From the NCBI GenBank assembly GCA_037952775.1, contig JBANAY010000004.1, positions 5,456,001-5,520,000 of the forward strand: a stretch of 64,000 bases of DNA, written 5' to 3'. Both the position numbers and the translations under genes were made by a program. Positions 10,933 to 21,838 of this stretch are shown in pieces (position 1 is the first letter of the stretch; each line of letters opens with the position of its first letter). The notes beneath the pieces were generated by a model. That model did not search any database. It worked only from the letters and a program-made list of their open reading frames with translations, and was not told the origin of the DNA. This DNA comes from Clonostachys chloroleuca. Its lineage: Eukaryota > Ascomycota > Sordariomycetes > Hypocreales > Bionectriaceae.

Positions 10933-12488
10933 ATGGCAGACGATCTCTTTGTCCAGCTCACAGCCCCCAACGGCCAGTCTTGGTCCCAGCCCAGGGGTTT
11001 GTTCATCAACAACGAATTTGTGTCCTCGACCGGAGGTACTCTCTCTACCGTCGATCCTGCGTAAGCTTCCCCTCATTCCACATACTTTCTAGATCTCATT
11101 CTCACCATATACCCAGCACCGAGAAGGAAATCACCACAGTCCACGCCGCCAGTGCCGAGGATGTTGACAAGGCAGTCAAGGCCGCACACGATGCATTCCA
11201 CAACAAGGCCTGGAAAGACCTGGCCGCCACTGACCGCGGCATTCTCATGGCCAAGCTCGCAGATCTAATCGAATCCAAGAAAGAGCTCTTCGCCACCATC
11301 GACGCATGGGACAACGGAAAGTCGTACAACGAGGCCCTCAACACCGACCTCGTCGAGGCCGTCGGCGTCATCCGCTACTACAGCGGTTGGAGCGACAAGG
11401 TCTTTGGCCAGACCATATCCGTCCCCAACAAGTTCGCCTACACAATCCGCCAGCCCATCGGTGTCGTCGGCCAGATCATCCCCTGGAACTACCCTCTGTC
11501 CATGGCCACGTGGAAGCTCGGCCCCGCGCTTGCATGTGGTAACACAGTTGTCCTCAAGTCAGCCGAGCAGACCCCTCTCAGTATCCTGGTTCTCGGCAGC
11601 CTGATCGTCGAGGCCGGGTTCCCTCCCGGAGTCGTCAACTTCATCAACGGTCTGGGCAAGGACGCGGGATCAGCGCTGGTAAACCACCCTCTCGTCGACA
11701 AAATCGCCTTCACCGGCTCCACCGCCACAGCCACCCACATCATGAGCGCTGCTGCCAAAACCCTCAAGAACATCACCCTCGAGACCGGCGGCAAGTCCCC
11801 CCTCCTCGTCTTCAACGACACCGACTTCGAGCAGGCCATTAAGTGGTCGCACCTGGGGATCATGTCCAACCAGGGCCAGATCTGCACCGCCACGTCCCGC
11901 ATCCTCGTCCAGTCGGGCATCTACGACAAGTTCGTCGCCGCCTTCGTCGACGAGGTCAAGAAGACCAGCAAGGTCGGCCACCAGTGGGACGAGGCAACCT
12001 ACCAGGGACCCCAGGTCTCCAAGCAGCAGTACGACCGGGTTTTGTCCTACCTGGACATTGGCCGATCAGAGGGCAAGGTTGCCATCGGAGGAAACAAGGC
12101 CACCGTTGGCGACGGCAAGGGATACTACATTGAGCCTACCGTCTTTACCGACGTCAAGGATGATGCGAGGATCTGGCGCGAGGAGATTTTCGGTCCTGTT
12201 GTTGTGATCCGCCGCTTCGAGGAGGAGGAGGAGGCTATCAAGATCGCCAACGACACCGTTTATGGCCTGGGTGCAGCAGTCTTCACCAAGGATTTGGAGA
12301 GAGCCCACCGTGTGGCCTCGGAGATTCAGTCTGGGATGGTCTGGGTCAACAGCAGCCAGGACTGCGATCCGCGTGTACCGTTCGGCGGTGTGAAGCAGAG
12401 TGGTATTGGTCGGGAGCTTGGAGAGGCCGGGTTGGAGGCGTACACCCAAATCAAGGCCGTTCATGTAAACATGGGTAATAAGCTATAG
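10933..12488 (+). CDS. NAD(P)-dependent aldehyde dehydrogenase
   Basis: Two exons (10933-11060 and 11117-12488) with a 56-nt intron encode 499 residues, the standard length for class 1/2 aldehyde dehydrogenases. The enzyme oxidises aldehydes to carboxylic acids. The general-base glutamate lies in LETGGKSP (Glu265) and the nucleophilic cysteine in QGQICTATSR (Cys299), with the family's 34-residue spacing. The nucleotide-binding region IIPWNYPL and the C-terminal PFGGVKQSGIGRELG are also present. The join after VDPA restores TEKEITTVHAAS, the expected continuation. No mitochondrial presequence is evident, so it is probably cytosolic. It resembles AldA-type enzymes of ethanol and aromatic-aldehyde oxidation, but the substrate cannot be read from the sequence. 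The longer open frame from 10884 is a read-through of the intron and leader in another frame. Confidence 0.93.
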
Positions 12489-13695
12489 GTTTTTTATTTG
12501 ATGAATAAACAAGAATGAATAGATAAGATTACGAAATGATATCATCTGGTCTCTCCTTATTTGTGTTGCCAACGGTATATGTTGAGAAGGCCTCAAGTTT
12601 TAGTTGTTCCGAGCCATGGAAACTCCCACATATATTGTTATCCCCCAAATGAAGAGCCATCAATTATATTGAGTTACAACAAATGCACTAAATGAATGGG
12701 ATCAGTAGCTTTCCAGAGAGGGAGAATTTCACATTCGGTAATTTTCCGATCAGTCTAAAGTTAACCTCTTTTCGTTCCCCTTCCCTATCTGTTAGTATTA
12801 CCAACGTGTTAAATTACTACATGTTTATATCTTATTTACATTTGTACCAAGGGAAGAAACTTCTACTTGATCCTTATTAAATCATACGTAGATTTTAGTA
12901 TAGCTTTCGACTGAGGAAAGTTAGGCGATTTCGAAGATCCTTTGAGCCGAGCCAGGAGGTATTCATAGCAGAAACGGTATTGGATGTGGCAACAGCTCTA
13001 AAACCTACTCCTAGCCTCCTATAATAGGATTTAGGGGCATCTCAAGTGTTAAATAGTCGCCGGCCTCACCGAAACTCAAGGCGATCCTTCCCTATTCGCC
13101 ATTATCATGAGACATACAGAGTATTAATTCCATTCGACTTCGATCAATTCTCTTTTTCGACACAAATATCTTTAATATTTTAGTTGTTCTTACCATCTCC
13201 GATCACTGATCTTTATTGGAGGTCTTTTTGTATGTTCAGAGGACTGGTGTTGCGAAGTATTGCCTTTCAACAGCGTGAGTTGCGGATAGAGAGCGAGGAC
13301 AACCTTTGCAGCTATTTATACACTACTCAATCTCTCCAAAATCATCCTCTATTTAATTTCCTTAAGTTAACTTGCCCATCAAAGCATCGACATATTGCGT
13401 GCACAAAAACGGCGGTGGAAAACACATTGTGGTCTGAGGGCCCAGTAAATTCGTCTGTTGGTTCTAAAACGAAGATTTGTTGGCTACCCAATTTAAAGCA
13501 CCTTTTTAGTGCTTATTCGGGCTGAAATAACAAATGACTCACCTGTAGAATACCCCGCATCTGTGCGGTATTAAATAGGGCAACCGGAAGAAGTCTACAG
13601 ACTCACATTCTAGCCTCAGAATTCACCCACTCTCAGCTCAGACTTCAACCGTTTCACTACAGCTTAACTTTACACCCGCAAACAAAACAAGCAAT
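12489..13695. other. Gene-free 1.2 kb
   Basis: AT-rich; nothing supported. An open frame at 13184-13525 has no recognisable features. Confidence 0.35.
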
Positions 13696-14638
13696 ATGGT
13701 GTATCTTGTCTCTATTCCAAGCCCATTCGTAACTGCGGGCTTTATAGGCGCAAAATCCGGAGCATGTTCCTTCAAGTCAGCAATATTCGAAGAGGAGCCC
13801 AGCACTATCTATAACCCGCATTTTTCCTCTACAAGCAATGATGAAAGTGAGACATACATAGGCTAATTCTATCTTCGTTATGTCATTCACACGCTGATTT
13901 AATACCCTCATAGCTGTGAACGACCAGGCTTCTCCCCCTGCCGAGGAGGGGGAGCAAAATGAGGATAATTCTGATCGGTAAGATTTATTTTCTTTCTGTG
14001 ATGTTTAGCTATGATCCAGATGGGAGGGCTTTAGATCATAATTATTAACTATGGCTGTGCGAGGCAGATTATTTCACATTGTTACACCAGACCCAGAGGA
14101 GTACTCTCCAGTTACTAATATTGAGACCGAGGAGTCCTATTATTTCCTCAAGCTTGGACGCGGACGTGATTATGATGACTATCAAGAAGCCAGGAGGCAC
14201 AATCTTGTGATTTCGATTGTGTTTGGAGACATCCCACAGGCAGAAGAAGAGGAGGAGGAAAATGAAGGAAAACCCGGTAAGTTCGCTATTCATATTTCTT
14301 GCACACATACTATGACCTAATTCTATATTATTTATAGATCTGAATAAATGGTACAAACTTATACCAAAAACCGAAAATGAAATTGAGGAGGAATATGAGG
14401 AATCCGAAGCTCCGGAGGCCTGGACTCATGATGACCTGCGCTTGAACCTGTAAGACTAAGCCACCTTCCTAAACCATCTTCCTATCAGGGATATGAGTGA
14501 TTTGATACTAATTTGATATACAGGATTTCGCAGCAGAGGGCTCTTGTGAATGAGGAAAACGAGGAGTATGAGCAGTTGATGCAACAGCTGCTAGAAATGT
14601 GCAATATTCGGCAGGAGACCGACATTATTCGTCAGTAG
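13696..14638 (+). CDS. Five-exon acidic protein of unknown function
   Basis: I reconstructed this gene from splice signals. The exons are 13696-13846, 13914-13977, 14068-14276, 14338-14449 and 14524-14638. All four introns (61-90 nt) have GTRAGA/GTAAGT-type donors and AG acceptors, and the phases agree to a stop at 14636, giving 216 residues. The protein is rich in Glu and Asp, with runs such as AEEEEEENEG, and it ends in a glutamine- and glutamate-rich helix-like tail. There is no signal peptide, membrane segment or domain I recognise. It stands alone, with 1.2 kb of empty sequence on each side. Five consistent exons make chance unlikely, but there is no homology evidence. A retained intron 2 would stop the frame within 20 codons. 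Confidence 0.6.
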
Positions 14639-15817
14639 ATACAGCTTTCTTGGGGTTAAAATCCACAAGACACCCGGTCCTGCCTAACGGTTTCAGTTGC
14701 TATGATAGAGCTAGAATCTTAAGTGTGTAGTTGAAGTTTTCTCTCCCGACACTCGCACGAACAAATCAGAGGCGAAGATCTCAATGGAAATGAAAGACAG
14801 AAAGGTATGTGTGATATAATGCAAACTATTCCATTGTTGAAGCTAGAGCTAACGTAATTTAGAAAGGTCCGCTGAGCGAATGGATGCATCAACATGATCC
14901 AAAACTGTTCGAGGGGAGTGGATTCTGTTTGCCAAGAGCATAGATCAGTTTACGTATCCATTGCCGCCAGCCAGTGTGTTGTGGGTAGTAGACTCTTATA
15001 GACAATAATTGGTTGCATCAGAGCGTGAGCTGCCATTTATGTATTGTGTGTATGATATTGAAATGCCATGGAACTCCGAGGTGATTGACACCTACCTATA
15101 TGAATTTTTACACGAAAGAGTAGCATGTTTCTATAAGTATTGTTAATCCTAGGTGCGTAAACCTAAGAGTAAACTTCATTATTTGCCCCCCTCCCCCTTT
15201 GAGAGGTTCCTTATTGGTGTCCCAGGTTAGAGCTGACGATAGTTGGTAAGCATGATTATCTATCCCGCGCGGTTAGCTCCACAGGCTTGATGCAGGGTTG
15301 TGTTCGGCCTTCGCCTTAATCGCATGTCCGAGGATGTAACTATTTCGCGTGTTTATGCATGCTCTATTGGTACCACTTAACCAGAATTATTATGTAGGGA
15401 TACAACATACAGCATGTATCCAAAAGTAAGAATGAACCGCGCGGGTCTCGTCCCTTGCCACTAAGGTTACAACGCCAAGCCGCTGGTCATGCAATGGAGA
15501 GCTGCGAACACTAGAATTTTGCGTAGGATTGCCTTAAAAGACGATGGATGTATTGCTGATGAGAGAAACTGTGTTCATCCTCAATTGGTAATCAGGCAAG
15601 AATGAGCGGTACAGAGCATCATCTGACTCGCATGGCCGAATTGAATAAGCAAAGGTGTATGTTGAGTAAGATTGCGGGTTAGCATAGGGAAGACGACTAG
15701 AACTGCGGACTGAGCGGTTATAAATCCATTGAAAAGTTCACCAAAGCCTACCAATAATTTCTAGCCTTTGCTTCAACGATCACACAGATATACCGACTTC
15801 AATGACCTCAATCGAAC
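14639..15817. other. Gene-free 1.2 kb
   Basis: No open frame of note on either strand and no repeats seen. The right end is the upstream region of the FAD monooxygenase. Confidence 0.35.
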
Positions 15818-17984
15818 ATGTCAAACCCAACCGCCGAACAATCTCATGCCCAGCCCATTGAGACAGATGTTCTCATTATTGGAGCCGGCCCGGCCGGTGC
15901 CAGTCTGGCAAGTTTTCTCGCAAGCCATGGTAACTCTTTCCCTAAGTTTTCTAATAATCGCTGTTCTGACATTACGGATCAGGCGTAAAGGGTATTATGG
16001 TGAGTAGAGACAGCACCAGCGCTGAGACGCCACGTGCGCATATCACAAATATGGCTACGTTTGGTGAGTAACTGCCAGCTATGAGACGCATTGCAAATTT
16101 TCTCATCTTCTTCTCGGTAGAGTGTTTCCGTGATATCGGGCTAGAGGATATCTTACGGAATGTTTCTACCCCTATCGACGAAACTGATCACCTCTTGCGA
16201 TGGTGTCTGTCCATGGCCGGCCGGGAACTAGCTCGCAGGTACACCCTCCAAACAACACCTCAGAGAACAGTAAGTCCAACAGGAGCAACTTTGAAGCACA
16301 CGCGTGGCTGATTTCCAGTTTAGGGCGAGTACAAAATTGCCAGCCCTTGTGAGCATATGGACCTGCCACAAACCAGGTTAGAGCCCGAGCTCGTCCGTTT
16401 TGCCACTTTGAATGGGTTTCAGGTCCGCTGGGGCACCGAGTTCCGATCGATGGAACAGAGTGACTCAAGGGTGACTGTAGACCTTTTCGACAAGGTCACC
16501 CAGCAAATATTCTCCGTCTCGGCAAAATATGTTTTTGGCGCCGACGGTGCCGGATCTCGAGTTATGAGACACCTCCAAGTGCCAATGGAAGGATTTCCAT
16601 CAACTCAATGGGCCGTCAACGTGTTTCTCAAAGCGGACCTTTCTCATTTGATGAAAAGCAGACCAGCAGTGCTGAGCTGGGTGTTGCAGCCTCATCGTGA
16701 CCACGCCGATTTCAATATGGTCTGCGTCGTACGCATGGTTAAACAATGGGATGAATGGGTTTTCTCTTTCCTCCCTGCCCCGGGTGCCAAAGAAGAGCTG
16801 CTGTCCAAAGAACAATATCTGGAGGAAATCCAGCAAGTGATTGGCGACGATACACCCGTGGAGATTACCCATATGAGTCGATGGCGTATCAATGAGGCGT
16901 ACGCAGCTCATTTCTCGGTTGGTAGAGTGTACGCTTCTCAAAAACCCCTGATTCTTTCCACGTATTATTCTGAGATGTTGATTTATTTTTAGATTCTGTC
17001 TTGGGGATGCCGTTCACCGCCACCCCCCTGCAATGGGATTGGGCTCCAACACGAGCGTTCAGGATTCTTACAACCTTGCTTGGAAAGTAGCATATGTCCT
17101 GCAAAGTAAGATGAAATTGCCCAAGTTGAATATGCAATAGAGATTATTTGCTAAATTTCGCTATAGATAAAGCCAACCCACGTCTTCTTGATAGTTACTC
17201 ACTCGAAAGGCAACCTGTCGGAAAGCACATGGTAACCCGGTAAGCAGGGCTTTCCGTAATTTAACAACTCTAACTGACTTCACTATTTCTTTCTAGCACC
17301 AATCAAGCACTCCGGCGACACGTACCTATTTTTGAACTCTTGGGACTGGTTTCTCCCTCCATTCCTGAACGACTCGAAGCTCTTTCGCTACTCAGCGCCA
17401 ACTCTAAGACAGGCGAGCAGCGCCGTACTGAATTTCAAGCTGCTACAGATGCCTGTGTAGAGACCGAACTGAATGGACTGGGGATTGAGTTCAACCAGGA
17501 TTACAGTGATAGTCCGGTAATTTGCGCTGACACCAGCGACAGTGCTCCTGCGAAGCCTGCGCTTGAAGGAAACCCAGATCCTATACGGTTCCACACCAGA
17601 ACCACCATCCCTGGCTGGAGGCTTCCACATGTATGGCTGAACAAGGCCGTTCCTGAGAAGGAAATCTCTACCATTGATTTGGCGGGAAAGGGCAAATTCG
17701 TTCTGTTCACAGGTATCGGAGGTGGTGTTTGGAAGGAGGCAGCAGCCAAACTCTCTACCGATTTGAATGTGCCCATTCGCACTATTTCGATCGGCTTTGG
17801 CCAGGACTTCGAGGATCTGTACGGTGACTGGGCGAGGATTAGAGGAGTCGAGTCGTCTGGCGCGGTCCTTGTTCGGCCCGACAACTTCGTCGCTTGGAGA
17901 CATGGGAAAGCAGACGGCGACGAAACATGGGCTCTAGAGAAACTGAGCTTGGTGATGCGAAAGGTTCTTGCCCTCGACAACTAA
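15818..17984 (+). CDS. FAD-dependent aromatic monooxygenase (phenol hydroxylase type)
   Basis: Seven exons (15818-15929, 15983-16063, 16121-16269, 16324-16928, 16993-17105, 17167-17239, 17297-17984) encode 606 residues, with every phase consistent. Class A flavoprotein motifs appear in order: the FAD dinucleotide fold GAGPAG (residues 22-27), the DG motif GADGAGSR, and the GD motif LGDAVHRHPP followed by GLGSNTSVQDSYNLAWK. Each of the last two is completed only after splicing. The C-terminal 200 residues match the thioredoxin-like domain of phenol 2-monooxygenases. The family uses NAD(P)H and O2 to ortho-hydroxylate phenols. A role in feeding hydroxyquinol to the ring-cleavage genes at 54-57 kb is possible, but the distance is about 38 kb. 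Substrate is unknown, and secondary-metabolite tailoring is an alternative. Confidence 0.9.
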
Positions 17985-18340
17985 AGTTGGAGATGAGAAT
18001 ATGGTTCAAAGATCAACATGATTCTTTACGATGGCCTACGCAACTCATCTATACTTATAAAAGTGGACAATGGTACAACGTTAAAAATACGACAAAAGAT
18101 AGCTATATTATAGTTGAGCCCTCCTCTTTCTTGAATTTATTATCTATTATCATCTAAAATGGAGATTTATTAGCTAAAGAGAAAAAAAAAGGAATTGGAA
18201 TGTTTGAACCTTAAAGGATTATTTCCGTTAGAGAAACTTTATTTACGAAATGAAATGCTAACTCATTGAATACCCAAAACTTGAAGCAACAGCAGTGAGA
18301 GTGTTTCAAATCATCCAGACGGTATAATGACTTTTTTCGT
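17985..18340. other. Intergenic between convergent genes
   Basis: AT-rich shared 3' region of the FAD monooxygenase and the F-box gene. It contains an A-run at about 18182-18190. Nothing else seen. Confidence 0.4.
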
Positions 18341-20065
18341 TTACTCGACAAACATATCAGGGTCATCTCTCCAGGTACACCAGACACCCTGATAGTCAGA
18401 GGCACCTCGTGATCTTAGATTGAACTGTCGACAATGCGGGGCGTAAATTCGAGACATCGTGTTGCGGTATCCTTCCCTATCCGCAAGCTCTTCGGCATCT
18501 CCTTCATGCAGAAAGCGGGTTGTTTTGAGCACTTCTGGGATGCCTTCGCCCAAATCGTGATAGAATGCATTATGGCTCTGGATGCCCATGTTCAACCGCA
18601 CCTTGGTAGCATTGCAGCGCAGTGCTTCGAAGGCATTTAGATCGTCAGCCTCCTGCATCAGCCAACCACTAAACAGCAAACCAACGTAAGCGAGCCTTTT
18701 GAAGCGATGCCCCTGTTCGACAATATTGAGCAACTCAGCCACCTGTTCCAGAATCATGATTCCGCATTCGGAGATTTTGAGATACTCCAGACCTTCAGGA
18801 AGACAATCAATGATTCGTGCCGATCCTTCGATCTCCAGTGGCATTGGACAATCGTAGGAATCATCACTGCGACTTTCTGGTTGAGATGGAAGCATTCCAG
18901 TGAGAGCTTGCATACCCAACGTGAGCCTTTTCAGCTTGTGCATCTGACGAAGTCCTGTTCCCATGTACAGCCTCTCCGGAGAGGCTTTCCAGTTCCACTG
19001 TTTGTCAAACTCTTCTTCTAAATTGAGATAGAGATGTTGAAGCGTGTTGGCATGAGGCAGGATAGCATCAAGAATATCCCGTGGCATCATAAACTTGACA
19101 GAAGCGTCTTCGGAATGAATCTGGAAGTGAGAAATTTCAAGTTTTTTGAGGGCTTTGCAGGCACCTAGCATGCTCTGGAGCATCGCTGCCGAAGAATGGC
19201 AACTCCGCAGCGTTATCTCCTCAATAGAGGAAGACCTAGGTGGAAGAGCTCCGAAGTTATCAGCGGCCGCTTGGTGTCCATAAGCCAAAATACATTCGTA
19301 GGATTTTATCAGAGGGAATCTGAATATTGATGATCCTTCAATAGAGAAGGTTGTGTAACCGCCCTTCCAGTCGATTGTCTCATGGAAAACGTCTTGGACT
19401 TTCGAGAGGGGAATGACCATCCTGGAAGAGGCAGTCCAGTCAGAGCCAGGAGAGTATATTGATTCATGGATGTCCCGTAGATTGCGTACCAATTGTAGTA
19501 AACGGAGGAAGTGACATGAGGTTGACGGTTTCTCGAAGAGTAGTGTTTGGATATTGGGGCAGGTAAGCAATATCAAGGCGGCCTGAGCGTCGGACGAAGT
19601 ACCTCTTCTGAGGTCTTCTACCCATCGAGAACACCACCGGTCGTTAAACTCAGAGGGAAGTTGGCCCAAGATGAATCTAATATGCCGCCGATAAACGGAA
19701 AGTTCCGATTCCGTGACGTCTTGCGACAGATTTTCGCTATCCGCGTCCTCTCCATCTTCTGAAACTCGGCCAAAAATGGCGGTTCTGACGTGCGCAGCAA
19801 GCCAGGGCTTGGAAACAAGAATATATCTCAGGAATTGTGCGTTGCGCGCCCGGGAGCATGGTCCTTGGCCTCTCGGGTGCCGGACCGTGTTTCGGAAGAT
19901 GCTCACGGATAAGGGCAGCGCGACTTCGTATAGCTGCTTGCAGGTTCTCAAAACACCTTGCAGGTTTGAGGTGCCAAAAGATACCGTAAGATTGGAGAAG
20001 ATTTTCGTTTGGATCTCAGGGGGTAGCGTTAAAAGCGCGGTTGATTTGACCTGTGCTTGTTCCAT
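18341..20065 (-). CDS. F-box protein
   Basis: A single-exon gene for 574 residues. The N-terminus carries an F-box (about residues 11-55, with LPPEIQTKIFSNL), the segment that binds Skp1 in SCF ubiquitin ligases. The rest is a loose leucine-rich pattern with recurring stretches such as LKKLEISHF, LQHLYLNL, LKRLTLGM and LEYLKISECG, like a degenerate leucine-rich-repeat substrate receptor. A role in recruiting a substrate for ubiquitylation is inferred from the family; the target is unknown. Such proteins are numerous and fast-evolving in filamentous fungi. The ATG at 20065 is the first in frame. No transmembrane segment is visible. Confidence 0.8.
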   Translation of the reverse strand: MEQAQVKSTALLTLPPEIQTKIFSNLTVSFGTSNLQGVLRTCKQLYEVALPLSVSIFRNTVRHPRGQGPCSRARNAQFLRYILVSKPWLAAHVRTAIFGRVSEDGEDADSENLSQDVTESELSVYRRHIRFILGQLPSEFNDRWCSRWVEDLRRGTSSDAQAALILLTCPNIQTLLFEKPSTSCHFLRLLQLVRNLRDIHESIYSPGSDWTASSRMVIPLSKVQDVFHETIDWKGGYTTFSIEGSSIFRFPLIKSYECILAYGHQAAADNFGALPPRSSSIEEITLRSCHSSAAMLQSMLGACKALKKLEISHFQIHSEDASVKFMMPRDILDAILPHANTLQHLYLNLEEEFDKQWNWKASPERLYMGTGLRQMHKLKRLTLGMQALTGMLPSQPESRSDDSYDCPMPLEIEGSARIIDCLPEGLEYLKISECGIMILEQVAELLNIVEQGHRFKRLAYVGLLFSGWLMQEADDLNAFEALRCNATKVRLNMGIQSHNAFYHDLGEGIPEVLKTTRFLHEGDAEELADREGYRNTMSRIYAPHCRQFNLRSRGASDYQGVWCTWRDDPDMFVE

Positions 20066-20365
20066 TGTGTCCCGCTTTCCATCATGCAGGATGCATCATG
20101 GTCGGTGTTGGTGCAATAGGATTGTTCCGTTGGTTGGGGCACTGGGAGAGTGTCCAGGTTTTTCTTGCTTACGTATTTGCTTTGCCACTAATAATAGAAT
20201 GGAACATGGTGATAGATCTGAACGTCGGTACACTATTTAAAATGATCCCAAGATGAAAATAAAAGGTTTCACGAAATAAGATTCGCCTTCGATTGCTTGC
20301 GGAAGACTGATTCAGCATTTGCAAGAAGCTATACTGTTAAGCTAATCGCTTACTAATATAAGCAA
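20066..20365. promoter_or_regulatory. Upstream of F-box gene and tRNA
   Basis: Intergenic; no coding signal. Confidence 0.35.
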
Positions 20366-20447
20366 GGCGTGGTGGCAGAGTGGTCTAATGCGCAAGACTA
20401 GAAATCTTGTTCCTTCGGGAGCGTCTGTTCGAATCAGGCCCACGTCG
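20366..20447 (+). tRNA. tRNA-Ser (anticodon AGA)
   Basis: An 82-nt cloverleaf without intron. The acceptor stem GGCGTGG pairs with CCACGTC (one G:U), with discriminator G at 20447. The anticodon stem CAAGA/TCTTG encloses the loop CTAGAAA, so the anticodon is AGA and reads UCU serine codons. A long variable arm (TCC-TTCG-GGA) fits the serine class, and the T loop TTCGAAT is canonical. The T stem GTCTG/CAGGC pairs with one G:U. Confidence 0.96.
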
Positions 20448-20995
20448 ATCTGTTCTTTTTGCTTTGTTTCCTGGATTGATCTATTTTCAAAAGGTATACT
20501 AAATATATTAGAGAAAACATCTCCTATCAAGAGGAATGCGTTTTTTTTCCCCTCTGTTTTGTTCGGTTCCCTCTTCATTCCAACACGCTCAAACTCACAA
20601 CTTAGAGAACAAATTCATTTGCCCATTCCTAAGACGTCTCATATGATTTCACATGGCAAAAATAATACAATTGCCTTGCAGACTCTTACTACTTTTCTAA
20701 CATTGAATCTACACCCTGCTCGAAATCTATTCGAGGTTATTAAAGACTCTATCTATATTTAATTCAAGAGCATAAACGTAAGAAGTCATTATTGTCTTTC
20801 CAAACGCTTAAAGCAATTACACTTCATAGCTTGTGTAGTACAATCATATATATTGATATGAAATCTATCTAACTACTATCTTTTCTATCTCAATTTTCCC
20901 CGTAGAATTTCTCACTCGAGTCGGATGGTGTTCAAGTGCGTTCACCAAAACCCAGACGGCACAGTAGACCCCTCACGATTAAGCCGAAGCGAAAT
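20448..20995. other. Gene-free AT-rich stretch
   Basis: Between the tRNA and the 3' end of the isochorismatase-family gene. Nothing supported besides the Pol III terminator. Confidence 0.35.
20456..20460 (+). terminator. RNA polymerase III terminator
   Basis: TTTTT nine bases after the tRNA-Ser discriminator base. Confidence 0.7.
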
Positions 20996-21838
20996 TTAGA
21001 TGAGGGTGTCCTCGCCAGGGAGGATGGTACCGTTGGAGACGGCAGCAGCATGAGCACGAGCAAGAGTGCCCCAGACAGGGTAGTAAGTGTCAAGCCAAGG
21101 GATCATCTCCTTGGCACCAGGGACGGAGCGCCAGTCGCGCATGAGGTCGCAGACGATGGAGAACAGGCTGACAATCTGGACACCAGCGCGGGCCATGCGG
21201 TCGTTGGAGATGTCACGGACAAGAGCAGAGTTGGTACCAGAGGCCTCGGCGTTGGCCCAGACGGAGTAGCCCTCAGCGCGAAGAGAGAGAGCGAGGAAGG
21301 TGGTGCAGACGTCGGTGGTGATACCAGCGAGGACGATCTGGGACTTGCCGTAGCTGCGGACAACGTTTCGGAACTCCTCGTTGTCCCAGGCATCGACCTC
21401 GCCCTGGCGCTGGACAAGGGGGCGTTGGGGTACATGTTGATCATTTCCTTCATGAGAGGACCGTTGGGGCCTGTGAAGCAGAAATGTTAGAAATTAATTA
21501 TCAATTGCAGTTGCGGTGCCAACTTACCGGTATCGGCAGAGGTGGTCATGACAACAGGCAGGTCAAAGGCCTTGCCCAGGGCGGCGTGGGCAAGAGCCTG
21601 CTGCTTGTAGAGAGTGGGATCAAAGTCGCGGGTGAGCTGGTAGAGACCCTCCTGGATATCGACAATGAGCAGGAGAGTGTCATTCTTCACAAGTCTCTCA
21701 TAGTTGAACTCTGTGTAAACACAACAATGTCAGCCTTTGAAAGAAGGTTGGGTTTGGGTTTGGGATGATCATACTGTCGGCGTGCTGGGCAGTAACAGTG
21801 GCAGCAAGGCCAGCAAGGATAACGTTGAGGAACTTCAT
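20996..21838 (-). CDS. Secreted isochorismatase-family hydrolase, frameshifted
   Basis: Three exons on the minus strand (21838-21775, 21710-21528, 21470-20996) encode a cysteine hydrolase of the isochorismatase/YcaC type. Introns are 64 and 57 nt with canonical signals. The first exon is a typical signal peptide (MKFLNVILAGLAATVTA), so the enzyme is probably secreted or vacuolar. Family residues seen are the catalytic Asp in LLLIVDIQEGL and the Cys in AGITTDVCTTF. Exon 3 changes frame at the C5 run (21418-21422): the frame before it reads MYPNAPL and the continuation is one base out. Adding one base there restores an unbroken protein of about 240 residues to the stop at 20996. The summed exon length is also one base short of a multiple of three. 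This is either a recent pseudogene or a homopolymer error. The substrate is unknown; isochorismate and other hydrolysable amides are possible. Confidence 0.8.

Noticed and set aside
13184..13525. 113-codon open frame in AT-rich DNA
   Set aside because: No start context, motifs or neighbouring exons; chance is enough to explain it.
21103..21453. Separate 116-codon gene on the minus strand
   Set aside because: Only the first 18 residues match the isochorismatase family. The rest is the wrong frame after the indel.
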